Below, one piece after another: positions 11,421 to 22,996 of a stretch of 64,000 nt of DNA. The position numbers and the translations under genes are program-made. Source of the stretch: Cryptomeria japonica (taxonomy: Eukaryota > Streptophyta > Pinopsida > Cupressales > Cupressaceae); NCBI RefSeq assembly GCF_030272615.1, contig NC_081406.1:248677218-248741217 (forward strand), written 5' to 3'. The number at the start of each line of letters is the position of its first letter. Position 1 is the first letter of the stretch. A model generated the notes under the pieces. That model was not told the origin of the DNA. It saw only the letters and a program-made list of their open reading frames with translations, and did no database searches.

Positions 11421-12497
11421 ATAGTTCAAAGATGGAAAATGCAAAATCATTAACAAATCTAGCTTAGAGATTGCAACTGGTACACAGAAAAAAGGTAATT
11501 TCATTTGAACTCCGGTGAGAAGACATGTTTGATTATAAAGATTGATGAGAGTTGGCTATGGCCTAAAAGGCCGCATCATTTGAATTTTGATTGCATTGTG
11601 AATATTAGTTCAACTAAGGCAGTTAGGGATATACCTAAGACTATCAAGGTCTATAATCCAGTATGTAAAGAATGTCAAATGGGTAAATAGGTCAGAACCT
11701 CTTTTAGGAGTATACAAGATAAATCAAATGATTTTATTGATCTTATTCATACTAATTTGTGTGGCCCTTCTAGAGTTAAAAGTTTTCAAGTTGATAGATA
11801 TTTCATGCTAATCATTGATGATTATTTTAGAATTATGCAGGTTAATTTTCTAAAAGAGAAATCTGAAGCATTTGAAAAGTTTAAAATATTTAAGGCTAAA
11901 GTGGAAACTGAGACATGATTGAAGATTAAATGTTTGAGGTTAGATCATGGTGGAGAATTCACATCCAGTGAGTTTAATAACTTTTGTGAGAAGCATGATA
12001 TAAGAAGACAATTTTCTACTCCCCGGTCACCTCAGCAAAATGGAGTTGTGGAAAGGAAGAACATAACTATCTTGGATGTTGCTAGAAAAATGATGATGGA
12101 AGCTAGTCTACCTCATATCTAATAGAGAGAATTAGTGAGCACGACAGTTTATACATTCAATAGAGTACATATCAAAGGAGAAACTGGTAAGACACCTTAT
12201 GAATTATGGTTTGGAAATACACCTACAGTTAAGTATTTCAAAAAAATTGGTAGCAAATGTTATATCAGGAGAGATGATATCATTGGGAAATTTGATCCTA
12301 GATGTGATGAAGGCATATTTCTTGGTTATTCTGATGAAAAAAAACAATATAGATGTTATAACAAGAGATTGCAGAGAATTGTGGAGAGTGCTAATGTCAA
12401 AGTAGATGAGCTGAACATAAGTCAAATCAGAGTTTATGAGAAAGAACCGATAGTGGAAATGATTATATCTAAACCAGTCATACCTTTATCAGAATAG
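11421..12497 (+). pseudogene. Copia-A integrase
   Basis: GAG-pre-integrase zinc region: WPKRPHHLNFDCIVN and PVCKECQMGK, with the first His of the HHCC set changed to Pro (WHKR in Copia-0). Core: YFMLIIDDY (first Asp, about 11810), LDHGGEFTS (second Asp) and PQQNGVVERKN (Glu, about 12030-12060). C-terminal region: GKTPYELWFGNTPTVKYFK and FLGYSDEKKQYRCYN. Stops at about 11688, 11916, 12120 and 12495. Some of them replace codons that are Gln or Trp in the relatives. Confidence 0.88.
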
Positions 12498-13993
12498 AAT
12501 GTTGAACCAGTTACTCCGGAAGTATCAGAGAATTCTATAGTAACTGAAGAAGAGGGAAGAGGAACAGAAATTCAAAAGACTCCTAGGTATGTGAGATTGA
12601 ATCATTCAAAAGATCATATCATTGGGGATAAGAGCAATGGAGTGATGACAAGAAGAAGACTTGAAACTAATAAAGTATGTTTAATTTCACATTGAAATGG
12701 TATCAGTAACTGAGGCATGTAAAGATGAATATTGGTTGAAAACTATGGAAGAAGAATTAGATCATATTGAGAAAAAAAACACATGGACCTTGGTTCCCCA
12801 ACCTAAAAATAGAAATGTTATTGGAACTAAATGGGTTTTTAGGAATAAATTGAATGAGGATGGTCAAGTTATAAGGAATAAGGCTAAATTGGTTTGTAAA
12901 GGATATTCTCAAAAGGAATGAATTGATTATGGAGAGACTTTTGCACATGTAGCTAGGATTGAAGATGTAAGATTATTTCTTGCTTATGCTGCTTATAAAA
13001 ACTACAAGGTTTATCAGATGGACGTCAAATGTGCTTTTTTGAATGGGGATCTTGATGAGGAAGTTTATATTGAGCAACCTGATGGTTTTCACTATCAGAT
13101 GATACAAATATGGTCTGCGGATTAAGAAAAGCTTTATATGGATTAAAACAAGCACCTAGAGCTTGGTATGCGAGGTTGGATAAATATCTTTTGAAGCTTG
13201 GTTTTACTAAGGGTAGTGCTGACAGTAATTTATATTATAAGATCACTGATGATGATATACTGATTATTGAAGTATTTGTTGATGACATTATTTTTGGAGG
13301 TGAAGATAAGTTATGCATAGAATTTTCTAAGAATATGGAGAAATAATTTGAGATGTCTATGATTGGTGAGATGAAATTTTTCTTAGGTTTGCAGATTACT
13401 TAGACTAACAATGGTATTTTCATCTGTCAAACTAAATATGCTAAGAAATTGTTGAAGAAATTTTGTATGGGTGATTCTAAACCAATAAGTACTCCTATGG
13501 TTACAAGTGAGAAATTGACAAGAAAAGATGTTTCTGCACCGGTAAATCCAACAAGATACAAATCTATGATTGGAGGTCTGCTTTATTTGACTTAGACTAG
13601 GCCTGACATTATGAATGTTGTTTGTATTGTTTCAAGATTTTAGAGTGATCCTAGAGAAAATCATGAGATTGTGGTGAAAATGATTTTTAGATTCTTGCAA
13701 GGTACATCATAATATGGTTTGTGGTACCCTAAGAATGATAACTTTACTTTATTTGTATATATAGATGCTGATTGGGCTAAAGATATTGATGACTGGAAAA
13801 GCACTTCTGGTGGAGTTTTCTTTCTTGGAAAGAAGATAGTTTCATGGATCAGAAATAAACAATCATGTACTTCTCTATCTCCTACTGAAGCTAAGTATGT
13901 TGTTGTTGCTACTAACTGTACACAAGTTTTATGGATGAAGCAAATGTTGAAGGATATAAAGGTGGATTGTGATACACTGGTAGTTATTCACTG
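12498..13993 (+). pseudogene. Copia-A reverse transcriptase and RNase H (3' truncated)
   Basis: RVT_2-type reverse transcriptase: [46 protein letters not shown] and KLVCKGYSQKE. After stops and a frameshift it continues with LRKALYGLKQAPRAWYARLD and the catalytic box FVDDIIFGG (about 13275-13300), with both Asp present. RNase H: IDADWAKDIDDWKSTSGG, LSPTEAKYVV and LWMKQMLKDI. The frame ends in VVIHC, where the next residues should be the DN of the last RNase H motif. Unrelated LTR sequence begins at 13995. At least eight stops. Confidence 0.88.
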
Positions 13994-13994
13994 T

Positions 13995-14757
13995 AGGCCG
14001 ACATGGTTTAGTAAAGGTTATCGGTATTGAAGTCTGATATATCTTGGGTCCGGCATTGGCAATTGATTTCAATGTTTAAGCATTTATGTTATCTAGCCAA
14101 CATGTAATTTGATATTGTATATATCTTTGTAAGCCGACATAAGGCATGAAAATTTGTATAGGGTATATAGGACTATTTGATAGATCATTTTGATATATGA
14201 AAAAGAGATAGGATTATGGATATGTGAAAGCAATATGATGCGAAATACATTAGAGAGATCATGTATGCGAGGAAATTATTGTAAGGGTTATTCCAATAAA
14301 GGGTTTAGGGTTTATGACCGGAACAATCATAGCTTAAATTGGAACTATATTGTGGAGTAGAAGATGCTATATTAGCAGTTCACACTTCTCTAGATTGTAG
14401 CTTGAAATTTTATGTAGTCAATGAGGCTCCTTTTGTGATTGAGCAGTGTGCTCTAGGTTGTAAGCTTTCCTGCAAGTGCAGGCCCCTCCTATTTTGTTAT
14501 ATCTCTTCATATGGCTAGTGGATTGATATTGTGGGTCACAAATCCCACAATGGTTTTTCCTCTTTGATGTTTTCCACTTATAAATTTGTGTGTTATGATT
14601 CTCGTTTATGTGATTGGCTTATTGGTTGCTTTACTTCTTTCAATTCTATATGTACCGGTATACCGGTTGGTGTATGCATGTTTTAATAAGGTTAAAACTT
14701 ATCATTATGGTATAACACTCATTCACCACCCCCTCTCATTTTTATTAGTTTCCAGTA
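13995..14757 (+). repeat. 5' LTR of Nonaut-L, start deleted
   Basis: Matches about 19930-20695 of the 3' LTR. The first ~170 bases are missing. A 154-codon frame starting at 14586 begins in the LTR; only its part after 14827 is likely coding. Confidence 0.85.
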
Positions 14758-14759
14758 GT

Positions 14760-14770
14760 TGGTATCAGAG
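14760..14770 (+). promoter_or_regulatory. Primer-binding site of Nonaut-L
   Basis: TGGTATCAGAG, the initiator-methionine tRNA complement, as in the copia elements around it. Confidence 0.88.
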
Positions 14771-14826
14771 TCTTGTACCTCAGAGGAAGTTTAACAGCTT
14801 AAGGAAGATCCTGAAATCGAAATCCA

Positions 14827-15720
14827 TGGATATGGCTTTGGAGAAGAAATTTGAGATGGCACTTGAAGATTATTATTTTGAAAGATTGAAGAAATTAAAG
14901 CTAAAAGATGAATTGAATTCTACTAAGGAATTCATTCTTGTCCTACAAGAGAGGCTATCATTTGTTCAAGATAGGAGGAAGGAACTTTTGCAAAATCAAG
15001 ATGATGAAGAAAAAGATGCACTTAAGGAACATTGTCAGAAATTGAGTTAGGAGAACATGGTTTTGAAAAATGAAATGCAAGTTATAACTATAAGGATGTC
15101 TAAGGAGATTGAGGACATAAAGAAGAAGGAAGAAAATCTTGTTGTATCCCTGAAAAACAAATTTGAAGAATGCGGTAAGTTGGTTCATGAGAATGGTATG
15201 TTGAGAACTGATTTGGTACAATCCCATAATAATGAACAAGAGCTTGAGAGATAAATAATAATTCTGAGAGAAGATTTAACTACTCCAAGTGAGTAAAAAG
15301 CAAAATTCAAGATCAACTCAGCACAACTTGATGGGTTGTTAAAGAGACAAAGGCAGATTGGAGGTTCCAGTTGACTTGGATTTGAGCAAGGACATAGTTC
15401 TGGTACTATTAATAAACACAAAACCATAAGGCACAAGTAAGGCAATTTAATACTTATAAATTCAATGGTAGATGTTTTGTTTGCAATATATTTGGTCACA
15501 CGGCTAGGAAATGTAGAAACAGAGCAAATCAGAACCCTGATTCTACTCTTGGTAAATGTTCTAAATGCAATAAGTTTGGTCATAAAATAGAAAATTACAG
15601 AATGAATGTTAAATGCTATGCTTGTGGAAAATTTGGACATATGGCTAATTAGTGTAGGTCAAGCAATTTCGCTGGTTTTAGCAAATCAATTCAAAGGAAA
15701 AATGTTACATGTTATGCATA
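14827..15720 (+). pseudogene. Nonaut-L gag-like ORF: coiled coil plus zinc knuckles
   Basis: Begins MDMALEKKFEMALEDYYFER and continues as a highly charged coiled coil (EFILVLQERLSFVQDRRKEL; ENMVLKNEMQV; EIEDIKKKEENLVV) to about 15250, with stops at 15048 and 15252. After a less clear stretch, CCHC knuckles of the nucleocapsid type follow: CFVCNIFGHTARKC (about 15473), CSKCNKFGHKIENY with the last Cys replaced (about 15561), CYACGKFGHMAN then a stop and C (about 15615), and a fourth worn copy CYAYNEVGLIAKF (about 15708). The usual UBN2 capsid core of copia Gag is absent, so the ORF resembles only the C-terminal half of a Gag. Confidence 0.7.
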
Positions 15721-16244
15721 TAATGAGGTTGGACTTATTGCTAAATTCCGTAGAAGTAGAAATACATCGGTTGGTAATGGAGGATCAAATGAGAAAGGAA
15801 AGGAGAAGGTTAGTGAAATTTGGTAAGATCATACTTAGAGATGGGTTAGAAAGACTGAAGAACAATCATCTGATGGGAATGTCCTGGTTACTTATCCGAC
15901 ACAAGAGGGTGCTCCTGCACCAGCAAGGAGCTCATCCAGTAACTAAGGCAGATGCCTTGGGGGTAGGCAAAATTCATGAAGATGTTGCATATGCCCTTGG
16001 AAGAGGTTCCAGAAGATGTTCTAGATATTGGAGAATATTTTCCCACATAAATATGTTCTGAGCGAGATCCGGTATCTTTTACTGGCAATCATTTATGTCA
16101 ATGGAAGATTAGGGTTTTTCTTGAAGGATAAAAAGGTCAAATACACTTCATTGTTAATCACCTTGCATTCAGAGTGACTTTAGAGTGATTCAGAGCGACT
16201 AAGTGCGATCAAATGCAATACAAAGCAATCAGATTTCTTCTTGA
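15721..16244 (+). other. Nonaut-L region between gag-like ORF and unknown ORF
   Basis: Open frames of modest length continue the gag-like tail (GGSNEKGKEKVSEIW in one frame), but frameshifts and stops prevent a clear call. At 16160-16230 there is a run of 'gagtgatcagagcgact' variants just before the next ORF. Confidence 0.4.
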
Positions 16245-16319
16245 GTGATCTCACCGGTGTCTAGAAGGATTTGTTGGAGGTTTTCACGGAGAGTGATCAA
16301 AAGATATTTATCTTTAAAC

Positions 16320-19229
16320 ATGGAAGTGGGATCATCATCTATTCTTGTTTTTGTTGCAAACCTGACTCTAGTAGAGGTCAAGGACCGCCCTAGGGCAATT
16401 TTCAAGTGGTATCAACATGTGGCTACCCTGGAAGATTTGGTTGGAGCATTTTCTCGCGTTCCAAAGGGAGTTGTCTATGTAGAGGATGTTAGGGAATATA
16501 TTCACTATCACATCGAGGACTTGGGAACTTTAGAATTTAAGGGCATGTATATGAGTGAGTTGATGGGAGAGTATGGAAAGATCAAACTGCCATTCAAGCA
16601 TATTCAATACCTAGGGTTTATCGACATTCTGGATATTCTAGAAATTGAGGATGAGATAATTAGATATATTCTGAGAAGAGTACATAGGGATTTTATATGG
16701 TTAAACAGACTTTACAAAATCACCAAGGAAGCCATCTGGGAAATCATTGGTTTGCCATCAGTTGGACAACATCTAGACAAGAAGGTCTCAAATGATTTCA
16801 TGAGAAAGATCACCGACGCAACATCTGACAAAAGATCCATGAAAGTGAGAACTATCACTGACACAAACATCAAATTTGGTAGCATGATCATCGGGTATAA
16901 GGGAACTCAATCAAACCGACTGAATTTTATTTCTAGTTCATGCATTTTGGCTGCATACAAAATGATGAGACAGAATGTGAAATTAGATCTATGTGGTTGG
17001 AGGCTAGATGAGTTGTTAATAAACTTAGGGAAGCTTAAGGGTGAAAATAAGGGCACATTTCAGTATGGAAACTTGATAGTTTTCCTGATGTTATATTTCA
17101 TGAATGATACACCCAACTTTGGTAAGAGGTAATGGGATTTTGACATCTCGGTAGGAAGACAATTGAAATAGACAATTGCTACTTTATGAAGTTAGAGAGA
17201 TGATAAGGTATGGGGGTATTTAAAAGTATTCCAGAAAACTATGATGTCTAGGGTAAGGGTACCTGAGCATATTGTAGAAAAATATTCAACTGACATATGC
17301 TTCATGGTAAAGAAGGATGAGACACTCATGAAAGAAGTTAAGCCCTGAAAGATTTGGATTGAAGAAATGGGCTATGAGGTGGATGCATAGATTCTTGATG
17401 CCTATGCAAAAATGTTGATTGATGCACCAATAGATGAGGCAGAGAAGCCCTATGGTACTGCACAATAGAAAACTCAAGAGGTTGAAATAGAGTTCAACCG
17501 GAAGAAAAGAGAGAAGCGGAAAGTAAAATCAAGCAAATTTGTGGAGAAGGTCTCAAAGGACATCAAAGGATTAATTGATGTTGTATTGGAGAAAGGTAGA
17601 AAGAGGAAGGATCCTGTAGTTCATATTGAACATGTTACTATAGAAGCAAAATCTGAGGATGACACAACATTGGCATTTAAGAGGGTTGTTAGGAAGAAAC
17701 CAAAGGAATCAAAGGCAACAACTAAGAAGCAACCAGTTAGGAAGGTTACAATCAAAATACCGGCACAAAAGAAAGCACCAAAGGTAACCAATTCAGCTGC
17801 ATCTGGTACTGAAAAGAAGAAGAAGAATGACACTAATTTTGGTAAGGTTCTACCTAAAACTTGTGCAGAATTAGTAGATTAAATCACTAAAGATGGTATG
17901 TTGAAGATTGTTCAATTTTACTATTATCACTTAGAGGAGGATGAAGAAAGAGAGGTAGAGGAAGAAGTCTTATTATACTTGGATATTTATAAGAAAGCCT
18001 TAATAGAAATAGAAAATTAAATACTAGCTGAGTTATATAACATGTTAGATGCTAGAAGACTGTCAGTCATGCAAGAAGATAAACATATTAAAATTCAAGA
18101 GCTATTATCTATCTTTGTTACTATTGCTCCTAATGAAATGGACAATAAAATTGAGGTGGTAGACAGAAAAGTTTCCAATAGCAAACATAAGATAACTAGT
18201 TTGATGTTGAGAAGAGTAAATGAAATAACAAAGGAGACTCAAAAAGAATGGGTCAAATTTCTTCGAGAGAACAAACGATTATTTACTTCATCTAAAACCA
18301 AGAGAGACACTGTAGATACCTCAGTTGAAGGAAAAGGAAAGGGGATTATGGGTACTTCACCCTTAGTTTTGACAAATATTAAGATAGTGGAAATTGAGCC
18401 CTCGGTAAATACAAATGTATAGACAAATATTGAGATACCGGTTAATACAGAGAGTGAACAAGATAACATTGTACAAGATACTAATATTGAGCACAATTGT
18501 CCTCTGGATATAAATGTACAAGTTGAGGTTATAGTTCCTATAGAAGAACCGATAGTTACACAGACTGCACCAAGTGGCGAAGCCACCAGTGCAAGTGAGG
18601 ACATTATAAAGGATAAATCTTTAGAGGAGAAGGCAAGGGAATCTGGCAGGGAACCAGTTATTGGTCCATCATTATTGTTAATTGACACTTCATAGGTAGA
18701 AAAGAAAAACATCACAGAAATGAGTCCCACTGAACTGATGATGATGGCAGCACAAAAACTGATGAAGGAGGGATCCACAGATAAAGGGATTATGGATCAA
18801 TCAATCACTATTTTATACAGATTGGTCCCAGAGTGTAAGATTGAAAATCAAGTGAGCCCATCCAACAAACTCAAGATATTGATTTTGCATATTTCAAAGG
18901 ATTTTCAATCCTTACAGCAAATCTCAAACTGGCAAGCACTAGAAAGGTCTACTGAGGCTAAGAGGGCTGCATTTGATCAGGTAATTGAAACTAAGAAGAA
19001 AAAGATTGATGAGAAGCTGATACTAATAGAAAAATATTTGAAACAATGTACAAATATATATAGGGTATGTTGTAACACTGAAATTCTTACAACTAATGTG
19101 GATAAAAATATAAAAGAAACTCAGGAGAAAATTGCAAGTATAGCTAACTCTTTTGACAGATTGATTTCATTGACTACATCAATCGATGGTCAAATTTTGA
19201 TTTTGGATAACCAAATTTTTTGTTCTTGA
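16320..19229 (+). pseudogene. Nonaut-L long ORF of unknown function
   Basis: Unrecognised protein of about 970 codons, broken by roughly ten stops. I place the start at MEVGSSSILVF (16320) because the 25 codons before it look noncoding. Residues 1-270 (to 17130) look globular: YVEDVREYIHYHIEDLG, LNRLYKITKEAIWEIIGLPS, LDLCGWRLDELLINL and YGNLIVFLMLYFMNDTP. The 'eaiweiiGLP' segment recalls the plant transposon and plant-mobile-domain N-termini, but this is weak. A Lys-rich basic linker follows (17500-17850: KKPKESKATTKKQPVRKV). Then come an acidic, Val/Thr-rich stretch and a C-terminal coiled coil (18720-19229: ERSTEAKRAAFDQVIETKKK). No enzymatic motif is visible. It occupies the place of pol. 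Confidence 0.6.
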
Positions 19230-19747
19230 GGAGGAAAGAGATAAAATAATAAGGAGAGCCAAAAGTCTGAGAGGCTTGGTGAGTCCTCGGTTGGATTCAC
19301 TCAGTGTACATAAGAAAAAATGCATGGATATGGTGGGAAAGCCCACACAAGCAGAGGTAAATGAGGATGAATATTTTGCACATTTATTGAGTGGACTTGT
19401 ATCTATTTCCAACACATTCCAAACCAGCTGGGATACTTATCTGGAGTTATGAGAGAAGGCTTATCCAGAAATTTTGAAATTTGTCAAGCTCCAATAAGAC
19501 ATTTTTGGGGATATTCATTGTACAGTTCTTATTCTTTGACATTCTTTTTGAATTTTTGATGGCATTGATGTCAAAGGGGAGCTGTATAGATGTGAAAAAT
19601 AATAAAAGGAGTTGTATACATTAGAGGGAGTCATGGAGTTTTGGAGATATGGAGTATTTTTCATATTCAACTCAGGGGGAGCAGGGCAGGATGAAACCAA
19701 CGAATGAAACCTTGACCATTTTTCACATGAGTGTTGCCATCAATGCC
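19230..19747 (+). other. Nonaut-L 3' UTR
   Basis: Noncoding. The block 'attgatgtcaaaggggag' then 'atgtgaaaaat' (about 19564-19605) matches the 3' UTR of Copia-0 at about 37794-37840. Purine runs (agagggag, cagggggag) precede the true polypurine tract. Confidence 0.6.
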
Positions 19748-19758
19748 AAAGGGGGAGA
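19748..19758 (+). promoter_or_regulatory. Polypurine tract of Nonaut-L
   Basis: AAAGGGGGAGA followed by T and the LTR start TGTTGG. The same bases precede the Copia-0 3' LTR (38022-38032). Confidence 0.88.
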
Positions 19759-19759
19759 T

Positions 19760-20695
19760 TGTTGGCAATTGACAGTCAATTGGTTGGTTTCACTATGTTG
19801 GCATTGATGGCAACATAATGTTGTGTTCCAGCTTCATGTTTTGGTTCTATGGTGTATCGACAAGCACTTCACAGATACCTAATCGACACCAGCACCGACA
19901 AGGTAGGAGGATTTCTTTGGTCACCGACAATGCAGGCTGACATGGTTTAGTAAAGTTTATTAATATTGAAGTCTGACATATCTTGGGTCCAGCATCAACA
20001 ATTGATTTCAATGTTTAAGCATTTATGTTATCTGACCGACATGTAATTTGATATTGTATATATCTTTGTAAGCCGACATAAGGCATGAAAATTTGTATAG
20101 GGTATATAGGACAGTTTGATAGATCATTTTGATATATGAAAAAGAGATAGGATTATGGATAAGCGAATGTAATATGATGAAAAATAAATCAAAGAGATCA
20201 TGTATGTGAGGAAATTATTGTAAGGGTTATTTTGGTAAAGGGTTTAGGGTTTATGACCGGAACAAACAGAGCTTAAATTGGAACTGTATTCTGGCATAGA
20301 AGATGCTATCTTAGTAGTTTACACTTCTCTGGATTGTAGTTTGAAATTTTATGTAGTCAGTGAGGCTCCTTTTTTGATTGAGTAGTGTGCTCTAGGCTAT
20401 AAGTCTTCCTACAAGTGCAAGCCCCTCATATTTTATAACATCTCTTCATATGGCTATTGGATTGATATTGTGGATCATAAATCCTATCGTGGTTTTTCCT
20501 CTTTGAGGTTTTCCACGTATAAATTTGTGTGTTATGATTCTCATTTATGTGATTGGCTTATTGGTTGCTTTACTTCTTTCAATTCTATATGTACTGGTAT
20601 ACCAGTTGGTATATGCATGTTTTAGTAAGGTTAAAACTTATCATTCTAGTATAACAATGATTCAACCCCCCTCTCTGTGTTATTGGTTTCCAACA
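19760..20695 (+). repeat. 3' LTR of Nonaut-L
   Basis: 936 bp, from TGTTGGCAATTGACAG to TTTCCAACA. The U5-side part ('gaagatgctat', 'cacttctctggattgtag', 'gtgaggctcctttt', 'gtgctctaggctat') is homologous to the Copia-A and Copia-0 LTRs, whereas the first half differs. Confidence 0.85.
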
Positions 20696-20920
20696 TTTTT
20701 CCCTTTATCAGGTTTTCCATGTATAAATCTTGGTGTCATGTGGATGGTTTCTATTTTGTGATTATTATTTATGCTTAATTGGTTTAACTCCTACTCTGAT
20801 ATTAATGTTTTGGGTTCTGGTCTAAGAGTTTTAAATTGCTAATAGTTCCAGTAATCTGTGACGATTGATTAGCTCCCCCCCCCCTCTCAATTGTCTTCCA
20901 GATATTTGAATTGTCTAATA
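20696..20920 (+). repeat. 3' LTR of Copia-A, terminal remnant
   Basis: Matches 9731-9955 of the 5' LTR and ends TTGTCTAATA. It is followed by gactc, the partner of gactt at 8726-8730, and then Copia-0 gag. Confidence 0.82.
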
Positions 20921-21840
20921 GACTCATTTGAAATGTCTTGGCAAGGAGATTTGGGAGATCACTGAGAAAGGATATACACCTCATAATCCAACATCTAGAA
21001 ATCCTCCTCTGGCAAGCTTGGATAAGGACATTGAAAATGATTATGGAGCTAAAGAAGCCCTTTCGTGTGCACTTTCTAATCAGCAAGTTATGGGACTAAC
21101 CGACAAATCAACTGCAAAGGCTATATGGGATAAATTGGAGACTCTGAATGAAGGTGACACTGTTAAAATTGCTAAATTTGATGGTTACTAGGTGAGATAT
21201 GAGAACCTAAAGATGGAAGAAAATGAAAGGATTATTGCTTTTATGGAGAGAGTTAATGAAATTGTCATGAGAATTCAGTGTTGTGGTGGATCTCTGAGTG
21301 AAGATGAAATAGTTTTTAAAGTATTGAGATCTTTACAATTAATGAGTTGAGAAGAATGGAAAACACATTTTTTAATAGGGATACCTTGGTTGGGAAGTTA
21401 TCTGCTTTTGAGCCTGAGAAATTTGATCCTTTTGGAGTTGCAAAATTTGAACCTTCTTTTCATGCATCTACATCATCTACCGTCAAGAGAGATTGGAAAG
21501 CCTTATATGATGAGGAACTGGAGGAAATGAAGAAATAAGATGAAGAGCTTGAGCAACTTGAAGCCCTATTTTATAGAAGAGTAAAACCTAAAGGTCCGAC
21601 AGGAAGTAAATATGAAGGAAATTCACCTTTTAAATGTTTTGCATGTAATAAGATAGGTCATTTTTCATCTAGATGTCCTAGACGAAATTCAAGATTTGAG
21701 GAAAGAGCTAAAATATCTTTTAGGCCTAACCATGATTATCAAAACAAGCATAAGTACAAAAGGAAAAAGAACAAATCATGATACTATGTGGATGAGGAAG
21801 GTGTGAATGATTCTGATGATGAATCGACATAAGATTCAGC
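20921..21840 (+). pseudogene. Copia-0 gag, main part
   Basis: Resumes at ETHLKCLGKEIWEITEKGY, exactly where 8730 stopped. Continues DKSTAKAIWDKLETLNEGD, MEENERIIAFMERVNEIV and then a frameshift and deletion near 21320-21345. The CCHC nucleocapsid knuckle near 21634-21675 is complete: CFACNKIGHFSSRC. The basic tail (RPNHDYQNKHKYKRKKNKS) leads to the acidic junction with protease. Stops at 21189, 21536 and 21830. Confidence 0.88.
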
Positions 21841-22159
21841 TAGTGGATCTGACAATGGAAAGGAATGGGTATTATTGGCTATCAAAGAAGATAATTTGAT
21901 ACCTGAAGAAAATGCCCTTGCTAGTAAAGTTGAAGAAAAGGATGAATGGGTGATAGATAGTGGATGTTCACATCATATGACTAAAAATAAAAGGAAATTT
22001 CTATCTTTACAAGAATTTGATGGCAATCTAGTTAGATTTGGAGATGACAAAGCATGCATGATCAAAGGAAGAGGAACTATATCATTGGATGGTAAGCATA
22101 ATATTGATAATTTTTATTATGTTAAAGGTTTAAGGCATAATCTTTTGAGTGTAGGATAG
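21841..22159 (+). pseudogene. Copia-0 protease
   Basis: EWVIDSGCSHHMTKNKRKFL with the DSG active site (about 21945-21965), the flap region DDKACMIKGRGTISLDG and the C-terminal LRHNLLSVG. It ends in a TAG stop where Copia-A has Gln (CAA). Confidence 0.88.
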
Positions 22160-22996
22160 TTGGTGGATAAGGGATTTCAGTTACAGGTCAAGGATGGAAA
22201 ATGCAAGATTATCAATAGATTTGGATTGGAGATTGCAATCGGTACTCAGACTAAAGGTAACATCTTTCTTTTGAACTCCAGTGAGAAGGCATGTTTAATT
22301 GCACAAATTGATGAGAGTTGGGTATGGCATAAGAGGTTGTGTCATGTGAATTTTGATTGCATTGTAAAGATCAATTCTACTAAGGCAATTAGAGATATAC
22401 CTAAGATTGTGAATCCCTATAATCCAGTATGTAAGGAAAGTCAAATGGGAAAACAAGTCAGAACTTCTTTTAAGAATATACAAGACAAATATAATGATGT
22501 TCTTAATCTTATTCATACTTATTTATATGGTCCTGCTAGAATCAAAAGTTTTCAGGGTGATAGATATTTTATGCTAATCATTAATGACTATTCTAGAATG
22601 ATGTGGGTTACTTTTCTAAAGGAGAAATTTGAAGCATTTGAAAAGTTTAAAATTTTTAAAGCTAAAGTTGAGATAGAGACATGATTAAAGATTAAATGCT
22701 TAAGGTCTGATCAGGGTGGATAATTCACATCTGGTGAATTTAACAATTATTGTGAATTGAATGGGATAAGGAGATAGTTATCTGCACCCCAGACACCTTA
22801 GCAAAATGGAGTTGTGGAAAGGAAGAACAAAAATATCTTGGATGCGGCTAGAACTATAATGATGGAAGCTAATTTGCCTCATATCTACTGGATAGAAGCT
22901 ATGAGCATGATGGTATACACATTCAATAGAGTTCATATCAAAGGAGACATCGGGTAGAGACCTTATGAGTTATGGTTTGGTCATACACCTATAGTT
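22160..22996 (+). pseudogene. Copia-0 integrase, N-terminal and core part
   Basis: The HHCC region WHKRLCHVNFDCIV with PVCKESQMGK has the second Cys of the pair changed to Ser. Core: YFMLIINDYSRMMWV (the conserved catalytic position reads ND, with Asn in place of the first Asp of DDY), RSDQGG then a stop, and QNGVVERKN. Stops at 22682, 22721, 22777, 22799 and 22954. The frame is cut at YELWFGHTPIV by the solo LTR starting at 22997. Confidence 0.85.

Larger units (their letters stand above)
13995..20695 (+). mobile_element. Nonaut-L, pol-less LTR element with long unknown ORF
   Basis: An LTR element without any protease, integrase, reverse transcriptase or RNase H. It has a 5' LTR (start deleted), an initiator-Met primer site, a gag-like coiled-coil/zinc-knuckle ORF, a ~970-codon broken ORF of unknown function, a polypurine tract and a complete 3' LTR. 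The LTRs differ at roughly 8% of sites by eye. It sits in the 3' LTR of Copia-A: the sequence after 20695 (tttttccctttatcagg) matches 9730 onward of the Copia-A 5' LTR. On the left a deletion has fused its LTR to Copia-A RNase H. It would be mobilised in trans, probably by the copia family here. Confidence 0.78.
8731..20920 (+). mobile_element. Copia-A, Ty1/copia element inserted in Copia-0 gag
   Basis: Complete 5' LTR (8731-9955), initiator-Met primer site, gag, protease, integrase, reverse transcriptase and most of RNase H to 13993. A deletion then removed the RNase H end, 3' UTR and most of the 3' LTR. The last 225 bases of the 3' LTR (20696-20920) survive on the far side of Nonaut-L. Target duplication gactt (8726-8730) / gactc (20921-20925), one mismatch. 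It belongs to the same family as Copia-0. Confidence 0.85.

Noticed and set aside
14760-14770. tRNA gene remnant
   Set aside because: TGGTATCAGAG is the primer-binding site; no tRNA cloverleaf around it.
18239-18778. 179-codon minus-strand ORF
   Set aside because: Antisense shadow of the Nonaut-L unknown ORF; no element gene is expected on this strand.
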